A stretch of 64,000 nt of DNA from Sphingobium vermicomposti (GCF_011762025.1 NZ_JAASQR010000004.1:372001-436000); one strand, 5' to 3'. Positions 36,298 through 44,942 are shown, numbered from the stretch's first letter. The notes: generated from the letters alone by a model not told the origin. A program made the numbers and translations.

Positions 36298-38051
36298 TTG
36301 CCCTGCGCATCCCCGTCCTCTGGCGTGATCGGCGCGGCGCGGTCGCCCCGATGATAGCGGCATTGGGCGCGGCGCTGGTCGGCGCGACGGGCTTTGCGCT
36401 GGACGCCGGGCTTTATTATACGGCCAGTCGCGAGCTTCGGGCCGCGACCGAGGCGGCTGCGCTGGCCGCCGCGATGAACCCCGCCGACGCCAGTGCGCGG
36501 GCGGGCGAAGCGCTGAGCCGCAATGGCTATGACCCCGCCATCCTGCGATCCGTCGTGGTCGGGCGATATTGCCCCGATGCCGCGACGCCCGCCGACCAGC
36601 GTTTCGATGCGACCTTTGCCCGGTGCCCCGGCGATGGCCGGACGAATGCGGTGCGCGTGCAGACGGAAATGCCCAGCCGCCAGTTTTTGACGCGTGTATT
36701 GGGCAGCGCGAATCCTATTCCTGAACTGGCCGCCACCGCCACCGCCGCGCGCATCGATGAAGCGGGCGTCGGCATCACGTCGGGCATATTGACCGTCACC
36801 AATGCGTTGGTGAACAGCGTCAATGACCTGCTGGGCGCGATTTTGGGCGTCCAGTTGCAGCTGAGCACCGCCGATGTCGAAGCGTTGATGGCGAGCGATG
36901 TCGATGCGGGCCGATTTTTCGATGCGCTGGCGGAGCGGGTCGGGGAAAGCGGCACCTATGCGGACCTGACCGCGCGCACCGTCAGCCTGCATGACCTGAT
37001 GCTGGCGGCGGCGAGCGCGGCGGATCGGCCAGACACTGCCGCCGCGCTAACGCTGGTGGCGGGGCAGGTTGGTACTGGATACACCGTGCCGCTGTCCGGG
37101 CTGTTTGGCCTTGGCGTATGGAAGAATATGCCGGTGGGCGAAGCCGCCGATCAGCCTGCGTTGCGCGCGGGGATCAACGCCTATCAGTTGTTGGCCTTTG
37201 CGGCGCAATCGGGTGGCGGATCGATCGACGCGTCGGATGCGCTGAGCCGGGTTGTATCAGGGACGACGGTGCGCATTTCCGCGATTGCGAGCGGGCCGGT
37301 GGATCGCCCGCGTTTTTCCTTTGGACCGGCGGGCGAAACCAGTGCTGGCACGTCCGCGCTGCGGATCAAGCTGGACCTTGGGCTTGACCTTTCCATCCTG
37401 GGCATCGGGGTCGATGCGGTTCCCGTGTTGATCGACGTGGCCGCCGCGCGGGCGGAGGTGAGCGGGATCGATTGCCCGGATACCGCCGAACAGGCGCGCG
37501 ATACGCGGGTCAGCATTTTGGCCAGTTCGGGCCTCGTCAACGCCTATATCGGCCAAGCGCCCGCCAATGCGATGACCAGGCCGATGCCGCCGCTGTCGGC
37601 CAGCGACATCGCGCCCGCGCGGATATTGAGCGTGCTGGGGATCATCACCGTCGACGCGCGCGCCGTCGCGCAGCCGGTGATGGGGAATAGCGGCACGTTG
37701 GTTTTCGGTCCTGGGGGACAGGGCAGCATCGGTCGGCCTGGGGTGCCGGGGACCGCCGCGAGCATCGGCAATGGGTCGCAGGCGGGGACGCTGATTTCGT
37801 CTCTGGTCGGCAGTCTGGCGGCGTCGAACGGGCTGCAGGTGAATGTCATCGGCCTGTGCATCGCGCCGCTTTGCAGTGCTTCGGCGATCCGGTCCCAGTT
37901 GTTGAGCGCGATTACTGCGCCCGTCACCGGGCTGGTGGGCAATGTGGTCGATCCGCTGCTCGACAATCTGCTGGCGGCGCTGGGCATTCAATTGGGCCAC
38001 GCGACCTTGTGGGTCACTGGCGCGCGGTGCGGGGTGCCGGTGCTGGTCTAG
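36294..38051 (+). CDS. tadG: TadG-like pseudopilin-related protein
   Basis: 585 residues starting with GTG. One N-terminal membrane helix within RGAVAPMIAALGAALVGATG, the TadE/TadG-like motif, then a long periplasmic domain rich in Ala, Gly and small hydrophobics (ITSGILTVTNALVNSVNDLL, near 165; GLDLSILGIGVDAVPVLIDV, near 365). TadG proteins are minor structural or anchoring components of Flp pili. The last part has Cys pairs (GLCIAPLCSAS, GARCGVPVLV) that may form disulfides. Confidence 0.8.
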   Translation: MIALRIPVLWRDRRGAVAPMIAALGAALVGATGFALDAGLYYTASRELRAATEAAALAAAMNPADASARAGEALSRNGYDPAILRSVVVGRYCPDAATPADQRFDATFARCPGDGRTNAVRVQTEMPSRQFLTRVLGSANPIPELAATATAARIDEAGVGITSGILTVTNALVNSVNDLLGAILGVQLQLSTADVEALMASDVDAGRFFDALAERVGESGTYADLTARTVSLHDLMLAAASAADRPDTAAALTLVAGQVGTGYTVPLSGLFGLGVWKNMPVGEAADQPALRAGINAYQLLAFAAQSGGGSIDASDALSRVVSGTTVRISAIASGPVDRPRFSFGPAGETSAGTSALRIKLDLGLDLSILGIGVDAVPVLIDVAAARAEVSGIDCPDTAEQARDTRVSILASSGLVNAYIGQAPANAMTRPMPPLSASDIAPARILSVLGIITVDARAVAQPVMGNSGTLVFGPGGQGSIGRPGVPGTAASIGNGSQAGTLISSLVGSLAASNGLQVNVIGLCIAPLCSASAIRSQLLSAITAPVTGLVGNVVDPLLDNLLAALGIQLGHATLWVTGARCGVPVLV

Positions 38052-38119
38052 CGATATTGGCGGCGTGGGTCCCCTCCCCCGCGCAGCCGTCCTGTCATTG
38101 GAGGGACAAGGAACAGGAT

Positions 38120-38296
38120 ATGATCACCAAAGCCCGCAATTTTTTGAAGCACCTGGCGCGCGACCAGAGGGGCCTGACGGCGGTCGAATATGCCGTGCTG
38201 GGCGCGGTTGTGGTTGCTGCCATCGGGGCGGTTGGGACCAGCTTTGAAACCGAGCTGACAGGCGCGTTCACCGCGCTGTTCAACGAAGTGAACTGA
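38120..38296 (+). CDS. flp: Flp family type IVb major pilin
   Basis: 58-residue prepilin. The leader of 18 residues ends at Gly18 (DQRG), followed by LTAVEYAVLGAVVVAAIG; Glu23 is at position +5 and the Tyr after it completes the Flp motif. A prepilin peptidase would cut after Gly18. AAGGAACAGGA lies before the ATG. It stands near the end of the operon rather than at its head, 68 bases after tadG, so it may have its own promoter for high expression. Confidence 0.95.
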   Translation: MITKARNFLKHLARDQRGLTAVEYAVLGAVVVAAIGAVGTSFETELTGAFTALFNEVN

Positions 38297-38304
38297 TCGG
38301 CGGG

Positions 38305-38730
38305 ATGAAGCATGTGCGCCGGACGCTGGCCTGCGACAGGGGCATGGCGGCGCTGGAGTTCGCGTTGATCGCTCCAGCGCTGCTGATGCTCGTTTTCGCG
38401 ATCATCATCTATTCCTTCTGGTTTTCCGCGCTGATGGGCGTGCGCCATGCGGCGGCCGAAGGGGCGCGGGCGGCGATGGCGGGCATGTCGACGGTCGAGC
38501 GGACGGCGCTGGCCCGCGACCGCGCGCAGGCGGTGATCGACGGCTATGGGTCGCTGCTGTCGTCGGGTTCTGCGCCGCAGATCGAAGCGGGGGCGGATGG
38601 CACGGGCATGTTCAGGGTCAGCGTGAGTTACGACATGAGCGGATCGCGATTGCTGCGCTACGCCGCCTTTATCCCGATGCCGTCGACCGCGCTGGACGCG
38701 ACGGTGGTTGTCACGAACGGAAGCTACTGA
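38305..38730 (+). CDS. tadE: TadE-like minor pseudopilin
   Basis: 141 residues with a type IVb-like leader: Gly13 followed by MAALEFALIAPALLMLVFAI, Glu18 at +5. TadE is processed by the same peptidase as Flp and is needed for pilus biogenesis. Eight bases after flp. Its last seven bases overlap the end of the convergent ParB-like gene. Confidence 0.9.
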   Translation: MKHVRRTLACDRGMAALEFALIAPALLMLVFAIIIYSFWFSALMGVRHAAAEGARAAMAGMSTVERTALARDRAQAVIDGYGSLLSSGSAPQIEAGADGTGMFRVSVSYDMSGSRLLRYAAFIPMPSTALDATVVVTNGSY

Positions 38731-39722
38731 CTGGCGCTGTTGCGTGTGCGCAAAAGGGCGGTTCGCAGGGTCGCCAGCAGAGCGTCGATATCGGCGTCGT
38801 CCGCGATCTGGAGGTCGATGGCAAGGCCGCCGTTCTTCCCTGCCCGGACCCTGCCGATCCGGTCGCCGTCCAGTATGATCGGCAAGTCGCGCGCTTCGTC
38901 GCGGTGGCGGGGTGCGGCGGCTTCGCGGAGGCGCGCCAGCACCGTGGCGGACGGGATCATGCGTTCGTCCTGGGCGGCGAGCGATTGCTGTTCAGCGCCG
39001 ATCCGCCGCGCTTCGGCGATCATGTCGGCGCGCTGTTCGGGTCGTCGCAACAGCGGGGTGAGCAGTTCTGAATAGCGGACCTTGAGTTCGGCGCGGGTGG
39101 CGAAGGCGTCGACGACTTCCTGGGGCAACTGGGCCAGGGCGAGCAGTCGGCTGAGCTGGCTGTTGGACAGGCTCAACGCTTCGGCCATGCGGGACTGCAC
39201 GCCGCCATAGAAGCGATCGACCGCGTCCTGATAGCTGCGCGCGCGGTCCAGTTCGCAAATGTCGGCGCGCTCGCGATTTTCGATATCGGCCAGCCGGAAC
39301 GCTTCCTCATCCGACATATCCACGATCAGGGCGCTCAGCCGCAATTCGGGCCGTCCATTATGGTTGAGCCAGTTGATGGCGAAACGTCGTCGGCTGCCGA
39401 CCAGAAGCTGATAGGGCAGGTCCGCGCCGGGCGGGTTGAGGCGCACGAGCGCGGGGATGCGATTGCCCCCCTCCGTCGCGATGGATTCGATCAACGACCG
39501 GCAGCTTTCGGCGTTGAGGGCGGGCTGGTCACGCGGATTGCCGTCCCACACCGCACAGTCCGCCGCGCGCAGGAGCAACGGCGCGCCACTGTGCGCCGCC
39601 GTGTCGGCGAAGCTGGTCAAGCGATCGTCCAGGCGCGTCATCGCGGCCTGTTGATCCGCCCCGGCGCGACCGGGTTCATAGGACAAGGTCGTCAATATGT
39701 CGCGGATGAAGCCTGCCATCAT
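38724..39722 (-). CDS. ParB/RepB/Spo0J-like partition protein without ParA
   Basis: 332 residues with a ParB N-terminal domain (ESIATEGGNRIPALVRLN near 80, then the CTP-binding-type GSRRRFAINWL near 110) and a KorB-like helix-turn-helix region (MAEALSLSNSQLSRLLALAQLP near 178, quoted in part: SLSNSQLSRLLALAQLP). It resembles plasmid-type ParB/RepB proteins more than chromosomal ParB. No parA, repA or parS-like cluster is visible in the window. It may be a DNA-binding regulator instead of a partition protein. Start at the first of two ATGs; ribosome site weak. Confidence 0.8.
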   Translation of the reverse strand: MMAGFIRDILTTLSYEPGRAGADQQAAMTRLDDRLTSFADTAAHSGAPLLLRAADCAVWDGNPRDQPALNAESCRSLIESIATEGGNRIPALVRLNPPGADLPYQLLVGSRRRFAINWLNHNGRPELRLSALIVDMSDEEAFRLADIENRERADICELDRARSYQDAVDRFYGGVQSRMAEALSLSNSQLSRLLALAQLPQEVVDAFATRAELKVRYSELLTPLLRRPEQRADMIAEARRIGAEQQSLAAQDERMIPSATVLARLREAAAPRHRDEARDLPIILDGDRIGRVRAGKNGGLAIDLQIADDADIDALLATLRTALLRTRNSASQ

Positions 39723-39834
39723 GAGGTCCCGTTCAGATGTTCAACGCCGATTGCATAGCGCGTCGTTCGCCTTGCCGCGCGCCCAACTGGGTTCGCTTCG
39801 GTGCAAATACGCAAAATGCCGTTGCGCGCTGCGG
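39723..39834. other. Short intergenic region upstream of the ParB-like gene
   Basis: Contains CGCAAAATGCCGTTGCG around 39811-39827, a CGCAA/TTGCG arrangement related to the repeats listed further right. No gene. Confidence 0.3.
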
Positions 39835-41067
39835 TCAGAAACGGCGGCTGATGGACAGGATGGCGGCGTGGACGCGATGATCGGCTGCATATTCGCCGTT
39901 ATAGCCGAGCCGCACGGTCGTGCGGCTGTTGTGCGTAGCGGTCACGGCTGCACTCACCAACCCTTCATTGCGCGCCAGCCTGCTGGGGTGAAGGGTGAAG
40001 ACGGGCAGGTCCCGCGTGGCAAAGCGCGCCTCGATCCGGCTGTCGGGCTGCGCGCGCAATTCGCGCCGCCATTGCGCTTCCAATGTGGGGCGGATGGCCC
40101 AGTCGCCCTTGTCGATCGTCGCCGACGCCCGCGCGCCCAAAGTCGAGCGTAGCGACCGGGTGCGATAGTTTGCGACCTCCAGAGCCGCCGCGCCGCCGCC
40201 TTCCCGGAATCCGCCGATATCGGCATGTCGGTAATGCATCCCGGCAAAGGGCTGCACCCGCACCGCGCCCGCTTTGAGCATGGCGCCCGCTTCGACGCTG
40301 GCACCATAGCCGTCGCCGTCGGCGGCTGCCGTCATCCGATCCGAAAAGCCGGTCCATGTGACCTGACGCCGCAGCTTATATTCCGAGAAATTATAGTTCG
40401 CCGTCGCGTCGACATAGAATTTGCCATTCTGATAGCTGGCATAGGGGCCGATCTGGCTGTTGAAGGACGTGATGCGGGGCCGCTGGTCCGGGTCCAGCCG
40501 GGCGTCGATGCCGTCAATGCCCAGCGTCGCGCCCACGATAAGGTTCGGGACAGGGCTGACATCGATGGCAAAACGGATCGAACGGCTGTCCGTTCGCGCC
40601 TCTGGCCGGTCGGTCCGCCCGTCATATTTCGCCTGCCGTAGCCCGCCGGTCAGCATCATGTGGATGGTGCGGTCGCCACGCACGGGCAGTTCGCCCACCG
40701 CATCGAGTGCGATACTGCGCCGTTCGGTCAGATAGTGGCGAATTTCCCGGTCGGCGGCATCCATCGACTGGATCGACAGGCGGGGCAGCAGCGTATAGCT
40801 GCGCGCCGTCAACTGGCCCAAAGCATCCGCCCGTTCCCCGGCGGATGGCAAGGCGTCGATGCTAGCCAGCATGGCGGCGCGGTCACTGCCAGCCGGCGGG
40901 GCCGTGCTATCGAGCGCGGCGGCAATCGCGGCCTGACCATTGGTCGCGGCATAAAGGCCATAGGGGGCAGCATGAGCCGCCGTCGCAAGCCCCGCCGACA
41001 CTATGAGCGCGCCCGTAATCGCGGTGCGCCAGGCCGATTTTGGCAAGCCGGAGTGGATGTTGGTCAA
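39835..41067 (-). CDS. Autotransporter-type outer-membrane beta-barrel protein with almost no passenger
   Basis: 410 residues from a TTG at 41067, chosen because AAGGGA lies before it and a signal peptide follows (GALIVSAGLATAAHAA). A linker of about 100 residues (LASIDALPSAGERADALGQL, YTLLPRLSIQSMDAADREI) is the segment that normally precedes an autotransporter domain; the rest is a beta-barrel ending in RRF. A GTG at 41103 is an alternative start. There is no passenger domain, so it may be a pure barrel, a porin-like protein, or a remnant. Lies in the leftward surface module. Confidence 0.8.
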   Translation of the reverse strand: MTNIHSGLPKSAWRTAITGALIVSAGLATAAHAAPYGLYAATNGQAAIAAALDSTAPPAGSDRAAMLASIDALPSAGERADALGQLTARSYTLLPRLSIQSMDAADREIRHYLTERRSIALDAVGELPVRGDRTIHMMLTGGLRQAKYDGRTDRPEARTDSRSIRFAIDVSPVPNLIVGATLGIDGIDARLDPDQRPRITSFNSQIGPYASYQNGKFYVDATANYNFSEYKLRRQVTWTGFSDRMTAAADGDGYGASVEAGAMLKAGAVRVQPFAGMHYRHADIGGFREGGGAAALEVANYRTRSLRSTLGARASATIDKGDWAIRPTLEAQWRRELRAQPDSRIEARFATRDLPVFTLHPSRLARNEGLVSAAVTATHNSRTTVRLGYNGEYAADHRVHAAILSISRRF

Positions 41068-41091
41068 TTTAATTCCCTTTATTCTGTTGAA

Positions 41092-41116
41092 TTTTGCGCG
41101 CACGCAATATTGCGCG
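41092..41116 (-). repeat. TTGCG/CGCAA palindromic element, copy 1
   Basis: TTTTGCGCGCACGCAAT followed by ATTGCG, upstream of the barrel gene. It matches the element at 44943-44966 in all but three positions over about 25 bases. Candidate operator. Confidence 0.45.
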
Positions 41117-41131
41117 GCGGGATGCCAACGA

Positions 41132-42415
41132 TCAGTTGGTCAGCCGCAATTCGCCCATCGGTCGGAATGCGGCATTGAAGGCCGCAAGGCCCGCGACGCT
41201 GTCGCCATAGTCCGCGTTCAGCCAGCCCCGCCGCAGGCTGGGCCTGCCCAGATGAGACCCGGCGACCCATTCCGCGCCCTCTTCCCTGGCCAGATGCATG
41301 TGCCAGGGTGAATCGACCCCATCCAATATGACGATGGGAGACATGGTGCGGGCCAGCCCGATCAGGTGGCCAATGCGAAGGCGGTTGCGTTCCGATTTAT
41401 AGGCGGTGCGCATGAACGCGCTGTCCAGCTTTACCGCGTCGGGTGACAGCGCCATCAACTGGGCCATCGATGCCTGACCAGATCCGAAATGACCGACGGC
41501 GATGCGCACGCCAAGGTCGCGCAGGGCGCGGACAAAGTTCACGGCGTCGCGCAGATGAGGAATGCCGCTATTGTCGGCAATCTCTATCACCAGCCTGCCG
41601 GCCAGTTCGGGGTCGCGCTTCAGCCGTTCAATCGCGTCATTCCACCCGGCCCCTTCCCCCTGAAGGTTCAGCGACAGGCTTTGGCTGGACATGGCGACGC
41701 TGAGGCAGGCGGCGGGGTCATTTTCCAGCTCTTCCAGCACATCGGCCAGCAACCGCCGGTCCAGCAGATGCGCCATGCCCAACCGTTCCAGCGCGGCATA
41801 GCTGTCCGCGCAATCGGTCTGTTCACCCATATGACCGACGCGGCGCAGCAGCGCCTCATAATAGAGTATGACGCCCGGATCGTCCGGCCGCGCCACGGGC
41901 CGCCAGGTGAAGAAGGCGGCTCCCCGCCGGGCCAGCCGCATCAGTTTCGCGGCGGCAACCATGTCCTTGCGATAATGGGTCGTCGCTTCGTCCGACGAAA
42001 GGACAGGCTGTGCACCGGACAGGCAGGACAGCGCCAACCGGGCGCGGGCCTGATCGACATGCGGACCTTCCAATGGGGCGTCGGCGGTGTCGATGGAAGC
42101 CCATCCTGCCGACACGGACAGGAGCATGTCTTCATCATCCCAGCGGAAGGGTTCGTCCGCCAAGGCGTAGCACAGATTTTCGGTCAGCAGCCCGGCGGGC
42201 AGGCACCGCATCGGCACCTGCTGCACCACCAGTTCAACCTCATTGCGATGGATGCGGCACAGGGTCGCGCGTCCGAAATGCCGTTCGGCCAGTCGGCGCA
42301 GATGTTCCATCGCCCGCGTCGCCGCATCCTGCCCGAATATGATCTCAATCGGCAGATGGTTGTTCAGCCGGATGACGACCAGCTGGCCGACCGTGCGTGT
42401 CGCCATATTGTTCAA
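41132..42415 (-). CDS. Degenerate GGDEF/EAL protein (c-di-GMP sensor or regulator)
   Basis: 427 residues. The N-terminal ~130 residues resemble a GGDEF domain, but the signature is replaced by RNEVE. The EAL domain (about 170-410) keeps YYEALLR and VKLDSAFM. However, the catalytic DDFGxG loop reads GHFGSG, the metal Glu of EITE-type becomes IEIAD, and the late E in AEGVE is DGVD. Phosphodiesterase activity is therefore unlikely; binding of c-di-GMP or protein is more plausible. Starts with TTG at 42415 with AAGGGA before it; an ATG nine bases later lacks a site. Lies between surface genes, so it may couple c-di-GMP to adhesion. Confidence 0.8.
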   Translation of the reverse strand: MNNMATRTVGQLVVIRLNNHLPIEIIFGQDAATRAMEHLRRLAERHFGRATLCRIHRNEVELVVQQVPMRCLPAGLLTENLCYALADEPFRWDDEDMLLSVSAGWASIDTADAPLEGPHVDQARARLALSCLSGAQPVLSSDEATTHYRKDMVAAAKLMRLARRGAAFFTWRPVARPDDPGVILYYEALLRRVGHMGEQTDCADSYAALERLGMAHLLDRRLLADVLEELENDPAACLSVAMSSQSLSLNLQGEGAGWNDAIERLKRDPELAGRLVIEIADNSGIPHLRDAVNFVRALRDLGVRIAVGHFGSGQASMAQLMALSPDAVKLDSAFMRTAYKSERNRLRIGHLIGLARTMSPIVILDGVDSPWHMHLAREEGAEWVAGSHLGRPSLRRGWLNADYGDSVAGLAAFNAAFRPMGELRLTN

Positions 42416-42457
42416 GGCGATCCCTTTCCTGATGATGATGCGTTTTCCGAAGGGTTT

Positions 42458-42565
42458 GAGGAGGCGGCGCGCCCGGCCGCCTCCTCGCCCCGCCCCCGGT
42501 CCCCGGCCTGTGAGGGGACAGGGGCTGGGAAAGTGCGCGCGGCTCTGTGGGGCAAGGCCGCGCGC
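42458..42565 (-). terminator. Hairpin cluster after the collagen-like gene
   Basis: Directly after the collagen-like stop, GCGCGCGGC (42535-42543) pairs with GCCGCGCGC (42557-42565). Further on, GAGGAGGCGGC (42458-42468) pairs with GCCGCCTCCTC (42476-42486). A third imperfect stem lies between them. They probably end collagen-like transcription before the EAL gene; no long T-run, so efficiency is uncertain. Confidence 0.6.
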
Positions 42566-42572
42566 GCCCTCA

Positions 42573-44042
42573 TCACCGACCCAGCAAGCCGCCGAGCAAA
42601 CCGGTCACAGGTGCAGCCGGGCTGCTGCCGCCGGTTCCGGTGGTCGGAGCCAGGACACCGCCGATCACCCCCGTGACCGGCGCAAGCACGCCGCCGGTTG
42701 ATCCTTGCGGGCTGAGCACCGAGCCGATCACGCCCGTCAGCGGTGCCGTGGGGCTTCCGCTGCCCCCCGTCGCTGACCCCAGAAGGCCGCCGACCACGCC
42801 GGTCACGGGTGCCAGCGGCGAGCCGCCCCCTCCCCCCGATCCGCCGGGCAGTGCGGGCGCGAGTCCGTTGACCGTGTCCAGCACTGGCGACAGCACGCTA
42901 TCCACGGCGGTCGTCGCCACTGCCGCGACCGGGGCGACGGTGGTGGATAGTTGTTCCACGGCACCGCCTGCCTGCGGACCCAGCAACGCCCCGACCAGAT
43001 TGCCGACCGGTTGCAGGCCCGCCTCCACTCCAGCCGCCGTCGTTGGCACGGCGACGTTGACGATGGAGCCGGATGTCAGCACATCTGCGGTCAGCAACTG
43101 CCCTTGCACGGACGGGGCTGTGGAGGGCAGCAGGTTGACGCCGATCACGCTGTCCGTGGTCGATCCACCGCCCAGCACATTGCCGCCGATATTGGTGCCG
43201 ACCAGCGACCCTGTGACGGGCGAGCCCGGCGTAGCGCCACCACCTAACGGCCCGGTGAGCGTGCCGACGGTTCCTTCGAGCAGATTGGTCACCGGGGCCA
43301 GCGCCCCATCGCCACCGACCAGCGGAGACAGAACCGGAGCCAGCACGCCGTTCACCGTACCCAGCAGCGGAGTGGCAGCCTGATCCACCACCGAAGTCAC
43401 GGTTGCGACGACAGGCGACAGGCCGGTCGTCACCTGCGTGACGGCGCCGCCCAGCTGATCCCCCAGCAAAGCGCCGGTGAGCGTGCCGACAGGGGCCAAT
43501 CCCTGCTGAACCGCCTGCGGCGTCGTGGGCAGGGCGACGTCCACCACGGTGCCGTCGCCGGTCAACAGGCCAACGGTCGCGAGCGTGCCTGTCGTCGGCG
43601 TCTGGCCAGGCAGGATGTTGACGCCGACAACCGTACCCGGCCCGCTTGGCCCGGTAATGACCTGATCGCCCACGGCTGCCCCGATCAGGGGGCTGCCAAG
43701 CGTGGGGCCGGTGGGACCGCCGGGGCCGGTTGGACCACCAGGGCCGGTTGGGCCTCCGGGGCCGGTGGGACCGCCAGGACCAGTCGGGCCACCGGGGCCG
43801 GTCGGACCTCCAGGGTCGGTTGGGCCGCCGGGGCCGGTGGGACCTCCGGGACCGGTGGGACCTCCGGGGCCAGACGGACCGCTGGGACCGGAGGGACCAG
43901 ATGGGCCGGAGGGGTTCTGGCCGCCGCCGGCTCCAATGTCGAAGCCCACGCCGTCAGCGCATGCGGCCAGAAGGAAAAGAGGAATTGCTGTGGCGCACAG
44001 AAGGTAGCGCCTGCCGGATTGTATCGGCCCCACAAAGGACAT
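42573..44042 (-). CDS. Collagen-like Gly-Pro-X repeat lipoprotein
   Basis: 489 residues from the ATG at 44042, with AGGGAG seven bases upstream. The signal peptide ends in the lipobox LAAC (Cys28), so it is a lipoprotein. Residues about 44-113 are some 23 Gly-Pro-X triplets (GPS, then alternating GPT and GPG), broken once by an Asp for Gly. Then two copies of a ~110-residue domain (GVNILPG...VVDVALPTT and GVNLLPS...IVNVAVPTT) follow, and the C-terminus has four ~20-residue repeats around [11 protein letters not shown]. The collagen stretch likely forms a triple helix at the cell surface. The neighbours are a 2OG oxygenase and a TpsB pore. Confidence 0.85.
   Translation of the reverse strand: MSFVGPIQSGRRYLLCATAIPLFLLAACADGVGFDIGAGGGQNPSGPSGPSGPSGPSGPGGPTGPGGPTGPGGPTDPGGPTGPGGPTGPGGPTGPGGPTGPGGPTGPGGPTGPTLGSPLIGAAVGDQVITGPSGPGTVVGVNILPGQTPTTGTLATVGLLTGDGTVVDVALPTTPQAVQQGLAPVGTLTGALLGDQLGGAVTQVTTGLSPVVATVTSVVDQAATPLLGTVNGVLAPVLSPLVGGDGALAPVTNLLEGTVGTLTGPLGGGATPGSPVTGSLVGTNIGGNVLGGGSTTDSVIGVNLLPSTAPSVQGQLLTADVLTSGSIVNVAVPTTAAGVEAGLQPVGNLVGALLGPQAGGAVEQLSTTVAPVAAVATTAVDSVLSPVLDTVNGLAPALPGGSGGGGGSPLAPVTGVVGGLLGSATGGSGSPTAPLTGVIGSVLSPQGSTGGVLAPVTGVIGGVLAPTTGTGGSSPAAPVTGLLGGLLGR
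43704..43913 (-). repeat. Tandem repeat encoding Gly-Pro-Thr-Gly-Pro-Gly
   Basis: Direct 18-base and 9-base repeats encode the collagen-like stretch. On the plus strand the same DNA reads as another Gly-Pro repeat, a simple mirror and not a gene. Copy number probably varies between strains by slippage. Confidence 0.85.
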
Positions 44043-44344
44043 GGAAAATCTCCCTGTTACATCGCGAACGGTTCGCAATGCCCACAGGCTAAGCACGGAA
44101 ATCCCTGACGGCGCGTTGTAAAACGGCCAATATGGTTATAGTGGATTGGAGAGGGGGCGAAGGATAGCGGGGTCATATGAAAGCCGTTGCGCAGGATACG
44201 CAAAGCCCGACGTTTGGGCCATAATTTACGGGAATGGTGTGTTTTTAGTCAAATGATGGGCGGCTTCATGGCCAATCATACGCAATCAGGCCCGAACGAC
44301 TCTATCCGCCAGCCTATCCATAACGGTTATATTTCTGACCATCT
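44043..44344. other. Intergenic region upstream of the collagen-like gene
   Basis: About 300 AT-richer bases. It holds CGTT-N4-AACG near 44115 and TTGCG (44187-44191) / CGCAA (44199-44203), another member of the TTGCG/CGCAA family. No convincing gene; the open frame at 44187-44489 has no support. It should contain the promoter of the collagen-like gene. Confidence 0.45.
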
Positions 44345-44905
44345 CTACCGCCAGCGCGGTCCCTCGACCCAGGTCACCAGGCTCTGCCGCAAGCCTTTCG
44401 TGACGGGCAGCACCCGATGCTGGAGGAAGGACGGGAATATCAGGAGGCTGCCGCGCGGCGCGAAGGTCACGCCGGGCTGTTGCACCTGATAAAATTCGAA
44501 CGCGCCGCCTTCATAATCCTCTGGCGACGAAAGCTGGACGACGACGGACAGTTTCCGGTCGAATGGACGCCCGGATTCCAGCCAGACGTCATGGTGCCAG
44601 TCATATTTGCCATGCTGGTCGCCATGATATTGCGTGAACTGCAATTCATAGGGCGCAACGATGTCCACGCCAAAGTTGGTGCGGTTGGACGCTTCGACAA
44701 ATTGCATCAGCCGCGCCACGATGTCCTTTTCACGATGAGGGTCGAACCAGCGGACGGTGGATGACCGATAGGTCGCGTCGCTGCGGCTGCTTTCGTTGAA
44801 GCCGACGGTCGCCGACTGATCGCCATAAGTGGCGGCGCGGTCGATGATCGCATCGCATTCGGCTGGCGTCAGGGCTGACGGCCAGACCTCCCAGATATTG
44901 TTCAT
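44345..44905 (-). CDS. 2OG-Fe(II) oxygenase, prolyl 4-hydroxylase type
   Basis: 186-residue 2-oxoglutarate/Fe(II)-dependent dioxygenase. The iron triad is complete: H104-x-D106 in DWHHDVW and the distal His163 in LQHRVLP; Arg173 in GLRQSLV should bind 2-oxoglutarate. The fold and N-terminus (ALTPAECDAIIDRA) match small prolyl-hydroxylase-like enzymes that act on proteins. It has no signal peptide, so it would act in the cytoplasm before export. Lying between a TpsB pore and a Pro-rich collagen-like protein, it is a candidate modifier of that protein; substrate is inference. Confidence 0.88.
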   Translation of the reverse strand: MNNIWEVWPSALTPAECDAIIDRAATYGDQSATVGFNESSRSDATYRSSTVRWFDPHREKDIVARLMQFVEASNRTNFGVDIVAPYELQFTQYHGDQHGKYDWHHDVWLESGRPFDRKLSVVVQLSSPEDYEGGAFEFYQVQQPGVTFAPRGSLLIFPSFLQHRVLPVTKGLRQSLVTWVEGPRWR

Positions 44906-44942
44906 GTGGCTCCTCCCACGGTCAGACGCTGGCGCGCGCCCG

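Noticed and set aside
41443-42676. Long plus-strand frames opposite the EAL gene (41443-41703, 41489-42676)
   Set aside because: Antisense shadows of a gene with clear domain structure; no start signals.
43704-43913. Tandem repeats considered as CRISPR or minisatellite
   Set aside because: Repeat unit is 9-18 bases, in frame, without spacers of uniform length or cas genes; it encodes collagen triplets.
43702-44007. Plus-strand frame encoding a perfect Gly-Pro repeat protein
   Set aside because: It is the mirror of the collagen-like repeat on the minus strand; no ribosome site, and the minus frame has a signal peptide, lipobox and domains beyond the repeat.
44187-44489. Plus-strand 100-residue frame between collagen-like and oxygenase genes
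   Set aside because: Overlaps the oxygenase 3' end antisense, no ribosome site, no domain.
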